A stretch of DNA of 64,000 nucleotides from Humulus lupulus (taxonomy: Eukaryota > Streptophyta > Magnoliopsida > Rosales > Cannabaceae): NCBI RefSeq assembly GCF_963169125.1, contig NC_084797.1, positions 101,085,868-101,149,867 on the forward strand, given 5' to 3'. Positions 1-11,120 of this stretch are shown piece by piece (positions within the stretch are counted from its first letter, which is position 1; the number at the start of each line of letters is the position of its first letter). The notes beneath the pieces were generated by a model. The model made no database searches. It had not been told where the DNA came from and was given only the letters and a program-made list of their open reading frames with translations. Both the position numbers and the translations under genes were made by a program.

Positions 1-1069
1 CCTCGGGTTGAGCTGGGGGCCGCGGCGCTTAGTGCATTTTTGGATTCTAAAGTGGTTTTAGGCTCAGGATTTCATTAGTTAATGATCGGGATGGATTTTA
101 TCACCCGGATTGATAGAATTCAATGTTTTGGAGACTAGAATTATGACCCAAAGCTATTTAATGGATTAGAACTTGATGGGTAGAAATTGCTAATGCGTTG
201 TGACTAGGGTTTCAGTGAGGCTCGGACTAGGGGACTATGCTCGGGACATCGGTACTTGGAAAGCTTGGGACACAGGTAAGAAAACTACTGTTCCCATAGA
301 GCTTGAGTTGCAGGGCTCAGGCCTATATGATTGAGTTGCAGGGCTTGGCCCTATATGATTGTGTTGCAGGGCGTGACCCTTTGATTGAATTTATATGTGT
401 TTAAGTATCTGTTTAGTTATATTATGTGTACATATAAATGAATGAACGGCGAAGGCCGAGAACGGCAAGGGGCCGGGAGCAGCGTTTAGCACGCGGAGTG
501 GGAGTTGCCAGGGCGAGACCCCAAAGGATACCTGGGATATCCTCATGGTGCGGACCGCGAACCCAGGGCCTGGTAAAGCGTCTGGGATGGCATGGCCATA
601 CGTGTATAGCCTGATGATGGCTTGTTTATATGTTAAGTGTTTGATATGCATATATTATATACTTGTGAGGGTTTTCTAGCTGGGCTTCGGCTCACGGGTG
701 CTCTATGGTGCAGGTAAAGGCAAGGGGAAAGTCGACCAACCTTGAGTATGGTGAGCGTGATGAGCGGCGCGTACATGTCTGGTCTGTCTGGCTGCCACGG
801 CCAGGGATACTTTTGGGGGATGATTGTAGTAAGCTTAAATTTTTTCGTTTAGTCGACTCTGGTTATAGTTTTGAATTGTAAATATTTCTAAACAATATTT
901 CTGAGATCCCAAATGTTAAACGCTTTATAATTTTCAATGAAAGGTTTATTTTCAAGTTTATGACCCTAATTATGGTTTAATTACACTTTTGTCATAAAAC
1001 CTCGATTAGCGAGTTAATTGCACATTTTAAACTAACTTAGTAACGACTCTAAGGCAGTAGGGCGTTACA
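1..1069 (+). repeat. Right part of a chromovirus-type LTR (solo or 3' LTR)
   Basis: This is the right portion of an LTR whose left end lies outside the window. It ends in GGGCGTTACA, the terminus shared by the other chromovirus-type LTRs here. The stretch around 680-730 (GGGCTTCGGCTCACGGGTGC, then GTGCAGGTAAAGGCAAGGGG) recurs in the solo LTR near 53225-53275 and, reversed, in the LTRs at 6725-9020, 50708-55578 and 61224-62888. No primer-binding site follows, so this is a 3' or solo LTR, not a 5' LTR. It abuts the copia-type LTR and was probably inserted into it. The target duplication cannot be tested. The small open frame on the minus strand at 391-651 has no coding support. Confidence 0.75.
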
Positions 1070-2732
1070 ACAACTTCTTCATTCAATCTCTCTAACCCTT
1101 GATTCCTTTCTGTAGTAGAGTATTTTCAAGAGATTGAACTAGATCATCAACATAGTCTTCCTCACCAAGCCTTTAATAAACCTAGAACTAGTGTGGGTTG
1201 GTTCTCAACTCATGAGATAGAGAAGAGAAGAAGACGAAAGTGAGTGACCAATAAAGGATTAGACTGTCTAGGATCTCACTTACCCAATGAGTCAATTGAG
1301 ACTGACTTATAAAAACCCTAGATATCATATTCCTTATATAGGAAAATTAATGGGTTTTATTTAATTTAAATTAATTAAATTAATAACCAAAAAGACAAAA
1401 GCCTTGGGCTCCCACAAATGGACTTGGGTCCAATACCTTTATTTTGAATTTAAATCTCAATTGGGTCTAAATTCAAAACCTTTTATTTTTTTTAATTAAT
1501 TAATTAAATCCTTATTCAAATTAACTAATTATAATTTGAAACTTGATTTAATATTATTTATTTATATTTACACCAATTTATCAATATTAATAAATTTACC
1601 CAAAGATTCTCTTTTATCCTATAAATCTCATATATCTGTAAATTTTCCAAAATTGACCTAGTCAAATTTAAAAAATCATAATTGATAATTAAATCAATTA
1701 ATTGCGAAATTCTAAAAATTTTACTCAAAGGTGATGCAGGGACCATGGATCCATGAAATCAAGCTCCAATAAGTTACCATGAATTTGTCTACAAATAATT
1801 TCACCACCTCATTAATTCTTCGTGACTCCACTATAGACTCAGAATTGAACTCTTGAATTCATAGAACTTATTTTCCAAACAATAAATACGTTATCCATTA
1901 TTATAACTATTACAGTTAGTCAATCCTCTATCGATGGCTTACTAACGAGCTGGGTGCAAATTACCGTTTTACCCCTCATCATTATTTTATCCTTAACTCC
2001 ACTAAGTTCCTTATTAATGATATTTCTGTGAATTTAATCACAGAAATGAGATCTCAATCATTTAACCTTTTGAACAAAGCAATTAAGGAGATCATCTTTA
2101 CACTTCTCATATAGAAGTTATAGATTTCATATCTATGAATTATACTCCCACTCAATTACACTACTGAATCTCCAACATGTAAGTATGGGCTAGATCGTAG
2201 GGTAAGCTGGTACCGAACAAGTCAAAAGATTTAAATAATATAATTAGCAAAATATTATCACTCAGAATTAAGATCGACTTAACATATGGTCAATGTTGTG
2301 ACATTGATTAGATTCGATAACAACGATACTTATTTATCAATCAATAATCAAATTTGGTCCTCGTCCGATGTAACCAAATACATCTGATCATATCTACTTG
2401 GTCAATGCCTTGGACAAGACATCATACCCCGAATGTGTAAGTAGATCATATCGTAGAATTCCTAATCAATGAAAATTCAATGCACTGATCTACTCTTAGG
2501 ACTCGTTCTTTTCAACATATAATTACAACAATAATCCACTGTGACCTAGTCACAATAATTGTAAATATCCATATGTTCGGGATGTTATGAATGTTTGTAT
2601 TAAATGTATAAACATGTAATAAAACAAGCAAACAATGCGATTGAATAAACAAAATGATTTCTACTTATTTTATTGATAATAATAACGTGTTACATAAGAA
2701 ATATGGTTTTATTAAGGGCATAAAACCCAACA
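1070..2732 (-). repeat. Ty1/copia-type LTR, left end truncated
   Basis: Read on the minus strand this AT-rich segment begins TGTTGGGTTTTATGCCCTTA, a start I recognise as typical of a group of plant copia LTRs. It runs about 1.66 kb without recognisable coding sequence. Its right border sits exactly where the Tekay-A integrase reading stops, so it was inserted into that gene; AAATG beside the border may be one copy of the target duplication. The left end is cut by the LTR at 1-1069. Whether it is a solo LTR or part of a full element lying to the left cannot be told. Confidence 0.6.
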
Positions 2733-3318
2733 AAATGGGATCCCAGTCCGATACTATAGACTTAGGAACCCCATGGAAACATACAATCTCCCTCACATAC
2801 AACTCTGCATACTGATCCACAGTATAGGTCGTTCTTATTGGAAGAAAGTGAGCTGACATGGTGTACCTGTCTACTGTCACCCACATCGAGTCATGTTGCC
2901 CCACTGTCCCTGGAAAACCTCCTAAAAAATCCATGGTGATATCCTCCCACTTCAACTCGGGACTACCCAAAGGCTGTAACAACCTTGCTGGTCGCTGGTA
3001 TTTAGCCTTTACCTGCTGACAGGTTAAACACTTGGCTATGCATTCAACCACGTCCTTCTTCATCCTAGGCCACCAATATAAACTTCGTAGATCCTGGTAC
3101 ATCTTCGTGGTGCCTGGATGGAGTGAGTATGGTGTAGTATGGGATTCATCAAGTATCTCTCGTCTAATACCCGAATCCATCGAAACACAGATCAGATCCT
3201 TAAACCGTAGTAAACCTGTCTCTGAAATTGAATAATCCTTAGCCACTCCAGCTAGGACATTCCCTCTAACCTTCTGCAACTGCGCATCACCCACTTGAAC
3301 CTCTCTTATCCTCTCCAA
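2733..3318 (-). pseudogene. Tekay-A integrase, N-terminal half
   Basis: The frame from 3318 leftwards encodes the HHCC zinc-binding region (His and His in ESHTTPYSLHP, then CIAKCLTCQQ) and the start of the catalytic core with Asp in ITMDFLGGFP and Asp in SIVSDWDPI. The third catalytic residue, Glu, is absent because the copia-type LTR begins two residues after DWDP. Integrase joins the element's cDNA to chromosomal DNA; this copy cannot. The normal 'SDRD' at the second Asp reads SDWD, an additional change. No stop codon lies between the zinc finger and the break. Confidence 0.85.
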
Positions 3319-4728
3319 AAGGGTAGACTATAAGGTAATATTGACCAACTGACCCCCAACCTACTCTATCCTCGCTCTAGTCATTTCTTCGTCCAATTCC
3401 TTCTATATCTGCTTCGAACTAAACAACTGTCCTGGGCCCCTCCGGCTCAAAGCATCAGCCACTACATTTGCTTTTCCTGGGTGGCAAAGGATGTCATAGT
3501 CGTAATCCTTCACTAATTCTATCCAACGTCTCTGTCTCATATTTAAGTCCTTTTGGGTGAAGAAATACTTCAAAATTTTATGATCGGTGTATATCTCGCA
3601 CTTATCTCCATATAAATAATGTTGCCATACTTTTAGTGTGAACACCACCACTACTATTTCCAAATCATGGGTAGGGTACCACTGCTCATATTCCTTAAGC
3701 TGCCACGATGCATAAGCAATAACCTTCTCATTCTGCATCAACACGCATCCCAATCCAAGTCTCGATGCATCGCAGTACACTACAAACTTCCCTCCCTCCA
3801 AAGGAAGACTCAACACGAGAGCAGTAATAAATTGTCACTTCAACTCCTGGAAGCTACCCTCACATTTTTCTGACCAGGTGAACTTCAAATTCTTCCGTGT
3901 TAACTTGGTCAATGGTGTGGCAATCTTTGAAAACCCTTCCATAAACTGTCTGTAATATCCTGCTAGTCCAAGGAAACTCCTAACCTCCGAGGCGTTCCTT
4001 GGCCTCGGCCAATCCCTAATTGCTTCTACCTTGGCGAGATCCACCTTAATCCTGTCCCCACTGAAAATATGTCCAAGGAATGTCACTTTCGGCAGCTAGA
4101 ATTCACACTTCTTAAATTTAGCATATAATCGATGCTCCCTCAACCTTTGCAATACCAGTTGAAGATATTGCTCATGCTCTGCCTCTGAGCAAGAGTAAAC
4201 TAGGATGTTGTCAATGAAGACAATCACAAACTGATCTAAGAAATCCTTGGACACCCTGTTCATCATATCCATAAACGTTGCTGGAGCATTGGTCAAACTA
4301 AACGACATGACCAAGAATTCATAATGCCCATACCTCATGCGGAAGGTCGTCTTTGGAATATTCTTGTCCTTGATCCTCAGCTGGTGATAACCAAATCAAA
4401 GATCAATCTTTAAGAATATTGTCTTACCCTGCAGCTGATCAAACAGGTCATCTATCCTCGATAGGGGGTACTTGTTCTTGATAGTCAACTTGTTCAACTC
4501 CCTATAGTCTATACACATTCTCAGAGTCTCATCCTTCTTCTTCACAAATAAAACCGGAGCACCCCATGGCGAGTAGCTAGGTCTGATGAATCCCAAATCC
4601 AATAATTCTTGTAACTATATCTTCAACTCTTTTAGCTCCATCGGAGCCATCCTATATGGTGCTCTCAACACTAGCTCTGTACCCGGTGCTAGCTCAATGA
4701 CAAACTAAATTTCCCTGAGCGGCGGAAT
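3319..4728 (-). pseudogene. Tekay-A reverse transcriptase and RNase H
   Basis: Four minus-strand blocks together give RT and RNase H. 4602-4396 holds [20 protein letters not shown] and [18 protein letters not shown]. 4338-4096 holds the active-site loop as [10 protein letters not shown], where the family has FIDDI, so the second catalytic Asp is Asn. 4086-3835 holds the connection region ([14 protein letters not shown]). 3816-3403 holds RNase H ([39 protein letters not shown]). The blocks are parted by stop codons. The product would have made cDNA from the genomic RNA and removed the template; this copy is dead. Confidence 0.85.
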
Positions 4729-5259
4729 TCATGGTAAATCCTCAGGAAACACATCCAAGAACTCGAATACCAGTCTAGTCTCTCCCGGCCCCACTGGCGT
4801 AACTCTAGTGGTAACCACCACACTAGCTAGAAAACCTATACAACGCCCTTGTAATAGGTCCCTATCCGTCAACGCTGATATCATGGGAACGCAGGGTCCA
4901 TGCATAGTACCCAGAAAAACAAAGGGGTCCTCATCCTCAGGCTCAAAAGTTACCATCTTCTTCCTACAATCTGTAGTGGTCTTATATATAATTAGCCAAT
5001 CCATCCCCAAAATCATATCAAAATCATCCATACCCAACTCTATCAAATCTACTGATAGTTCCCTACTATCCACCATCATTGGTAGTGCTCTAATCCATCT
5101 CCTAGAAATTACCAGTTCCCTTTTAGGCAGTATAGTCCCAAACCTTGCAATTTAATACTCACTAGGTCTACACAATTTATCAATAACTTTAGTAGAAACA
5201 AATGAATGAGTAGCACTAGAGTCAATAAATACAGTATATGAAGAGCCAGCACTAGAAAG
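4729..5259 (-). pseudogene. Tekay-A aspartic protease
   Basis: The protease region follows the gag zinc knuckle directly. The catalytic motif can be read at about 5205-5240 as FIDSSATHSFVS, where the family normally has DSGATHS, so the Gly after Asp-Ser is Ser. Downstream, LIELGMDDFDMILGMDWLI is the conserved second half of chromovirus proteases. A stop lies before the catalytic motif and another near 5150. The enzyme would cleave the Gag-Pol polyprotein. Confidence 0.8.
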
Positions 5260-6329
5260 CTAACCTGTCACTACCGAGGGACTAGCCTTAGCCTCTGCCT
5301 GTGTCAAGGCGAACACTCGAGCTGGAGTCAAGCTACCCGCCTTCCTTGGTTCATCTATCTTCAACGTCGGGTAATCTTTCTTGAGGTGTCTAACCACCCC
5401 GCAGAAGTAGCAGGCCTTTGCCAGCATTCGCCCAGATGGCGCTTCCTGCATCTAGCACACTCTAGATAGCTTCTCCATGACTCACTACCTCCCTAGTAGC
5501 CACTCTGGGAACCCCGACGCCTCTTATTAAGACTTGCAGTGGTCGAGGTGTCAGGGGTCTTCCTCTTTTGATCACTGGGGCCTCCTCCTCTACAAGACCC
5601 TGTAAACGGAGGCACTACCCTGCGAACATTCCGTCTCGTAGCATTTTCCCTCCAAATCTTGTTCTCTGCCTCCTCAGTAGTGATGGCCCTTAAGCCCTTG
5701 AACAAACCTGTCTTGTCTAACTGCATCTACAGGCACTAGATATGGTGTAAACTTCACTAGCCTGTCAAATTTAAGGGCATACTCGATAATTGTCATGCTG
5801 CCCTGCACTAACCCAATGAACTCAGTCACCTTTGCTTCCCTGACTTCAACATTGTAATATTTCTGTTGAACAAATCTCTTAACTCATTCCAACTTAGAGT
5901 AGAAACTTATCGATTCTAGGATGCCACCTCCCACCAAAGGTGGGCATCCTCTCTAAGCATATAGGTTACACAGGCCACCTTGTCATTACCTTCCACCCTC
6001 ATAAAATCCAGGATGGAGGTGATCATTCTTATCCACTGTTCAACCTTGCGTGGATCTAGTCCTCCCTCAAAGACTGGAGGATGATGTCTCCTAAATCTTT
6101 CATAAAGTGGCTATCACTTGTTCCTAGTCTCAGGCGGCTGTACAAATGGTGCCACAACAGGTGGCAAGTTAGGTGCAGCACTCCATGGCGGAGCTTGCTG
6201 CCTCAGAAGGTTAATCTCTTCCTCTTGACTCTGAAGTCTAGCTTGCATATCAGTAAGCAATTGCTGCCAGTTCTCAGGGACTAGCGGAGGGGTTCTAGCC
6301 CTGCTTATCATCTCTAGCCCCAACCTCAA
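5260..6329 (-). pseudogene. Tekay-A gag with degenerate zinc knuckle
   Basis: The ATG at 6327-6329 opens a 71-codon block rich in Gln and Pro. The capsid region follows in broken frames at about 6110-5750 and is recognisable from residues such as VEQWIRMITSILDF and DAHLWWE. A Lys/Arg-rich segment ends near 5493, and the knuckle lies at 5451-5260. The knuckle reads CYFCGVVRHLKKDYP: Cys-X2-Cys-X4-His is kept but the fourth ligand, normally Cys, is Tyr, so zinc binding should fail. Gag would form the particle and package RNA. Confidence 0.75.
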
Positions 6330-6706
6330 TGTCGCCTAGTCGAATTGATCGCCTTGGACGCATGACTATCAAAGTTTATCTGCAATCAACGACTCAGCTG
6401 GTCAGGAAATGAAAATAGGTTTATATAGACCCCATGGTCCAACGCCGAAATTCAACCAACAATACAAAAGCATAGTGCAAACATGCATTTAAAAAGTTAT
6501 TCACATATAGTAGAAATGCTAATAAGCACGCCTTATCATATTCACAAGCAGTCAAGGGCCCTAATAAATGGGCAGATAAAACATTTATATTTCATTTAAA
6601 CATTCAAACACATAATAACATATATGGTTACCAAACCCTGAGTCGAGCTTGTTTTTAGCGGCGAGTGTACATGCCCAGCCGGTCTTCAAGAACCCTTAAA
6701 CCCAAC
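6330..6706 (-). other. Tekay-A 5' leader, nothing coding seen
   Basis: This short stretch separates the primer-binding site from gag. I see no reading frame, repeat or palindrome in it. It is much shorter than the roughly 1.1-kb leader of Tekay-B and has no counterpart of Tekay-B's leader ORF. Confidence 0.5.
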
Positions 6707-6724
6707 TTGGCTCTGATACCAAGT
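6707..6724 (-). promoter_or_regulatory. Primer-binding site for initiator Met tRNA (Tekay-A)
   Basis: Immediately inside the LTR, the minus strand reads ACTTGGTATCAGAGCCAA. TGGTATCAGAGC is complementary to the 3' end of plant initiator-Met tRNA, the usual primer of chromovirus reverse transcription. This fixes 6725-9020 as a 5' LTR for the body on its left and fixes the element's orientation. Confidence 0.9.
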
Positions 6725-9020
6725 TGTAACGTCTTGGATAACCACGACCGTTACACTGTGAGTTTAAGATAGCACAAGACTTGCTAATCAAGTCATTTGT
6801 ACATAAATGTGTTTCTAAAGTCAACCAACAAATTAGGGTTAAAAGATTTTGATCGTAAAATGGTTGACTTTCATTAAAATACGAATTTGATACATGGGAT
6901 TCCAAAAATAATGTTTACATGGTGGTTAAAACCCTTAAAATAAATACAACATTAGCCAGCCTAAATGGAAAAGTACAAATTTTGGCTCTAGTTCCTGTAA
7001 CTCCCTCGGTCGTGGCGGTCGAGTAGATGTCGATGTACACTCCGCCCCCTTGCCTTTACCTGCACCACGTAGCACCCGTGAGCCAAGGCTAAGAAAGAAA
7101 ACTTTAATCAACAAGAATAGATGACAACAAAAAGTGCATAGTAAACTTTAGATCCAATAGTTCAATCAACAACAAAGTACAAGCAATAAGTTAGGCAATA
7201 GTAAACATATACTTCAAAACATATAATTCAATCTTTAATACAAATATTTAGGTGTCGGCGCCCTTAGGCCGAGCCCTCTGGTTATTTACCTGATCCCGGC
7301 TCTCTTAGGCCGAGCTGCGTTCAGTACGCTTAACATCAGCTCCGGCTCCCTTAGGCCATACTTTCACATCACACATAACAGATATATAAGTTATAGAGCA
7401 CATATGTTCATTTATAAGGAATCTCAGTCCCATCCACAATTTGGGTGCAACTTTCTTACCTCGAGTCCTGAGCGAAGGATGTAAATCAGTCCCGAGCACG
7501 ATCCTCAATCCCGAGCCTTAATGGTAATCCTAGTCACAAGCGACAATGGAAAACTATAAAAATCTAATCCAATTAAATGCTTTGGAAACAAATACTAACC
7601 TCTGAAACCTTAAATTCTACTCATCCGGGTAGTATAATGAATCCCGAGCGCTTAGGTTTAAGTCCCTGAGCCTCCCCGAGCCTAAAATCCAAACCTGGCT
7701 ATGACTACCTAGGCAGGGCGTGACCTGGTCCAAAGGGTCACGACGCGTCCCAAGTCAGAGGCACTAGCCTCTTGTCCTAGGGGGAGGCAGGCTGCGACTT
7801 GCCCTCTAGGGTCGCAGAGCATCCACAAGTCAGCAAGCCCCTACCTCCCCCTCCCTCCCCCCCCCCCCCCAAAGGGCCTTCTGGGGCACGGGGGCCGCGT
7901 CGCCCATGAACTGGGTCGCGGTGCGCCCCCATGAACCTAGAGATCCCTGGGTAATCTACATTTTTCCTCAACTCACAGCTCTGTATTCGACCCTAAACAT
8001 GTACCCAAGCCAAAACTAGGTCCATAATTCCCAATATCACCACATAAAAAACACACAAATAGCCTATAACACTAATCCTCCCTAAATGCCAAATTTAGAA
8101 CCCCCCTCAAGTAACCCTCAACATGATCAAAACCAACAAGAAAATCAACAGCCTCGAACCTGAAATCTTACCTCAGTTAGAAGCTTTAATCCTCAACAAT
8201 TAGTTGGTTGTTTCCAAGCTTAATTTCCCCTAGATTTCCAGCTTAATTCCCAGGTTTTCCTCATAAACTTCCTTCATCCTCAAATCACTCCAAAGGGAGA
8301 GAGAGAGAGAGAGAGAGACAGAGAGAGAGAGAGAGACAGACAAAGACAGAGACAGAGACAGAAAAAATGTGAGGGCAAGAGAGAGAGGGTTTGAGTATTT
8401 CTGATGGTTCTGGCTACTTCCTAGTGTCTCAACTGAGTATATCCCTTAACTAAAAAGGAACAAAATGCCCCTAAAATCAACACAGCCATCTAATTGCTCT
8501 TGAGGGTAAAACAGTCTTTTGCCCCATTTCCTGCTAATTCCTCAAATCGTCCTACTAATTCCTAAGCAGTCCCGACATACCCAACTAATTACCAAATACT
8601 TACCCGTTACTCGTTAAATCCCCAAATATTCTCTAAATTCCCAAAATACCCCTACGTTCACCCCGAGGCAGGTATTAAACCCTCGTTGTGACTATTCGGT
8701 AATTCTCCCACTAGGATTTTCTTGAGCCGAATACTGCAAATGTATCCACATAAGAATGTGGTCTCAATCATTTAACACATATAATTGCATTTATGCCCTC
8801 AACGGGCCAAAATTCAAGATATGCCCCTTATAAACAAGAATGGGACCAAATGCATATTTAATACTCATAAACATTCATATAAATATTTTCATATTATTAT
8901 ATAAATCATGCATGCCACATAGTCTCGTATTTAATCAATAAATTACACATATACCAAATTATGCCCTCCCTGCATTCTAATCAAGGCACTAAACCCTATT
9001 AGCTTTTGTGGGACGTTACA
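6725..9020 (-). repeat. LTR flanked by a PBS on the left and a PPT on the right
   Basis: The LTR starts TGTAACGTCTTGG and ends GGGACGTTACA on the plus strand (2296 bp). It holds a GC-rich block at 7740-7930 with the inverted pair CTGCGAC (7792-7798) and GTCGCAG (7811-7817), a poly-C run near 7856-7870 and a (GA)n microsatellite at 8296-8362. The left side has a primer-binding site; the right side has a purine tract and the 3' tail of a chromovirus pol. It is therefore the 5' LTR of one body and the 3' LTR of another. The minus-strand open frames at 7305-7508 and 7777-7971 lie in LTR sequence and have no coding support. Confidence 0.85.
8296..8362. repeat. (GA)n/(GACA)n microsatellite in LTR
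   Basis: This is an alternating GA run that grades into GACAGA repeats. A (GA)n run also occurs at 54925-54957, in the related LTR of Tekay-C and at a comparable place in that LTR. Confidence 0.9.
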
Positions 9021-9084
9021 ATTATCCTCTCCTAATGAGAATTTCGTCCTCAAAATTTAGCTGAATAACTCGAAATTTCATCCC
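9021..9084 (-). mobile_element. Polypurine tract and 3' pol tail of a second Tekay body
   Basis: The minus strand reads ...GAGGACGAAATTCTCATTAGGAGAGGATAAT and then the LTR. This matches the junctions at 41505-41545, 55579-55620 and 62889-62940, where pol ends and the polypurine tract abuts the 3' LTR. Only the last codons of pol and the tract remain. Homology stops near 9075-9085, where Tat-A sequence begins. Confidence 0.7.
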
Positions 9085-9875
9085 CTCCTGCTCTGATTCC
9101 TCAAGTTATTTAGGGCGAGGCCCCATCTGTGCTTCTCCCAGACACGTAGCTCCCAATCATGCCGCTTGAGGTCGAAAGGATCTCGGTGGAACTTTGTGGG
9201 TCCCTCTACGAGATGGCCAACCAACTGGTGGGTCATGCCAACTAGGTGAATGTCAAGGATATGAGGGCTATAGAGGAGCATTCCCAGGAGAACGTCCTGG
9301 AGTCGCCCTTAGGAATGAATCTGACTATAAGTTATCCACTTTCGCTTTACATATTTTTTTTTCGAGCTAATCCTACTATATATTCATCTTTTGTAGTCTT
9401 GTTTAGCCCAAATCTGCTACAGCGCCTAGATCTAAGCTCAAAGAGATAAGCTTAGAGCTTCTATTGCATCATCCCAGGACAATGAGCGAATTTCCAAGGG
9501 ACAGGTCATCGGGTGAGCCAGCGTCAAGACCAGTTGTAGGTCGAGGTCGACAACCTCAAAAAGAAGCTTGAGGAAGTCAATGTGCTCAAAAATAGGTTGT
9601 TTGAGGTTGAGGAGAAAGCTAAACATGATGTCAAGACGGTGCGGCAGGAGGTTTCTGAGGCATCAAACTCCCTGGAAAAGATGCTATATCGGTGTTGGGC
9701 GTACAACCAGGCAGGAGACTTCTCATTCTTGGATGCGGAACTTCGGGGGCGATACCTCACCAAGTTATAGAGTTGATTATCGCAAGAGCCCTCCGATGCC
9801 GTTGAGGCTTCTAGGGCTGCTAAAGGGGGTGATGATGAGGTGACATCACATGGGCAAGATGTCGGAGCTCAATGA
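9085..9875 (+). pseudogene. Antisense gene fragment of Tat-A (C-terminal part)
   Basis: This reads opposite to Tat-A gag-pol. A first piece near 9140-9310 (ISVELCGSLYEMANQLVGHA, a stop, then VNVKDMRAIEEHSQENVLE) is followed by a T-rich stretch ending TTTTGTAG at about 9395, a plausible 3' splice site. The coiled-coil exon then reads NLKKKLEEVNVLKNRLFEVE onward. The motif CWAYNQAGDFSFLDAELRGRYL matches the C-terminal ends of the antisense genes in Tat-B and Tat-C. A stop at 9768-9770 precedes a Ser/Ala/Gly-rich tail ending at TGA 9873-9875. Function is unknown. The N-terminal domain and promoter are lost. Confidence 0.6.
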
Positions 9876-10665
9876 TGTCTAGAGCATCCTCATCCTTTTT
9901 TATTTTTATATTTTATTCTGAGTTCTTCAAACCCTTTGTAATTAAGCTTTCAAAAGCGGAGATAATTGCCTTTGGGCTTAGTTTGTGGTTATTTTTCCTC
10001 GAGTTATTCATATAGTTGTGTTAGTAGATATTTATTAATTTCTAATCTATTTTTGTTCCTCTTAACCTATTATCTTGCCATGTTTACGAACTCTTTTTTT
10101 TTTTTTGGAGTCCTTGTACATTTGTAGTCATAGGGGTTAACTTTAGATCGAGATAAGTGCCTAATGGCTCGACCAGTTAATTCTGGTCGATGACTTCGTT
10201 ATATCCAGGAGTTTGTTCACCTATAGCGTTACACCTGCTACAAATCAGGCCTTGGACCTAGTTTAGTTCCGGAATTTTCATACCTAGTTATGTTCTAGGA
10301 TTTTGCTTATGCTTTGAATTTTCTTAACTTAGTTCGTATTCCAAATTTCTTTGAAAACTCAAGCTTTAAGAAGCCGTAGACTGACCAATTTTCCAAATTC
10401 TAAGTTGCAAAAATTTTAGCCTAAATTTGTCGAATGTTTCAAAGACTTTTCGAGGGTTATATGCCCCCCAAGCGACCAGAATTTATCAATATTGTAGGTT
10501 GCTTTTACAAAATGAGCTCGTGATACATCACAAAAATAATATAACTTATTGATTCTACGTTTAAACTACGTAGCAATCATGTTGTTATTAAAGTAGTACA
10601 ATTTTTATAAGTAAGCTTTATACAGAAAAATATTAAAAACATTAAAAACTAACAAAATCTTCCTA
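9876..10665 (-). other. Tat-A region between pol and antisense ORF, non-coding
   Basis: An AT-rich stretch between the pol stop at 10666 and the 3' end of the antisense ORF. I see short T runs (for example 10096-10106) and no coding frame, tandem array or conserved domain. It corresponds in position to 30805-31494 in Tat-B. Confidence 0.5.
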
Positions 10666-11120
10666 TTACTGATAGTATTTTTTTAGATGTAGAGCATTCC
10701 AGGTCCGTGGGACCAATTCTCCACTTGACCGAGCTAGTTTGAAGGTTCCTTCACACAAGATGTCCAAGATCTGGTAGGTTCATTCCAAGTTTGGTTCCAA
10801 TACACCATCTTTAGGATCTTTGTTTTCTAAAAGCACTCTTCGGAACACTAAGTCACCCAGTTCGAGTCTATGTCCTTTTACTTTAGAGTTAAAATAGCGA
10901 GTAACTCTTTGTTGGTAATGGGTGAGCTGTAATTGAGACTCCTCCTGCAACTCTTCAATGAAATCCAAGGATGCATTAAGCAGGTCATGATTCTGATCCT
11001 GGTAGTAGGTTCTTTGCCTACGCGAGATCATAGAGCCTCCACTAGGAGCATGGCTTTGATTCCAAAGGTCAGAGAGAAGGGTGTGTCACCAGTCGTGAGG
11101 TACTCAACAATAGGAGTCAT
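10666..11120 (-). pseudogene. Tat-A integrase, core deleted
   Basis: The C-terminal region is clear: NSKVKGHRLELGDLVFRR at 10870-10910, and the pol terminus ALHLKKYYQ then TAA at 10666-10668. Upstream the reading jumps from PIVEYLTTG, which lies between RNase H and the zinc finger in Tat-B, straight to TPFSLTFGIKAM, which lies after the catalytic core. The HHCC finger and all three catalytic acids are gone. The junction falls at 11086-11093 (ACTGGTGA on the minus strand). Compared with Tat-B about 0.8 kb is missing. Confidence 0.8.

Larger units (their letters stand above)
2733..9020 (-). mobile_element. Tekay-A: decayed Tekay/Del-like chromovirus, 3' end lost
   Basis: This is a minus-strand Ty3/gypsy element with its 5' LTR at 6725-9020, a primer-binding site at 6707-6724, then gag, protease, RT, RNase H and the first half of integrase, reading leftwards to 2733. 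The integrase C-terminus, chromodomain, polypurine tract and 3' LTR are missing because the copia-type LTR interrupts integrase just after its second catalytic Asp. All coding parts carry stops and frameshifts. Protein similarity to Tekay-B is high throughout RT and RNase H, which supports the same lineage; the assignment is inference from motifs. Confidence 0.8.

Noticed and set aside
1558..1746. Possible small gene in the copia-type LTR
   Set aside because: An AT-rich LTR with no domain or promoter-ORF arrangement; not supported.
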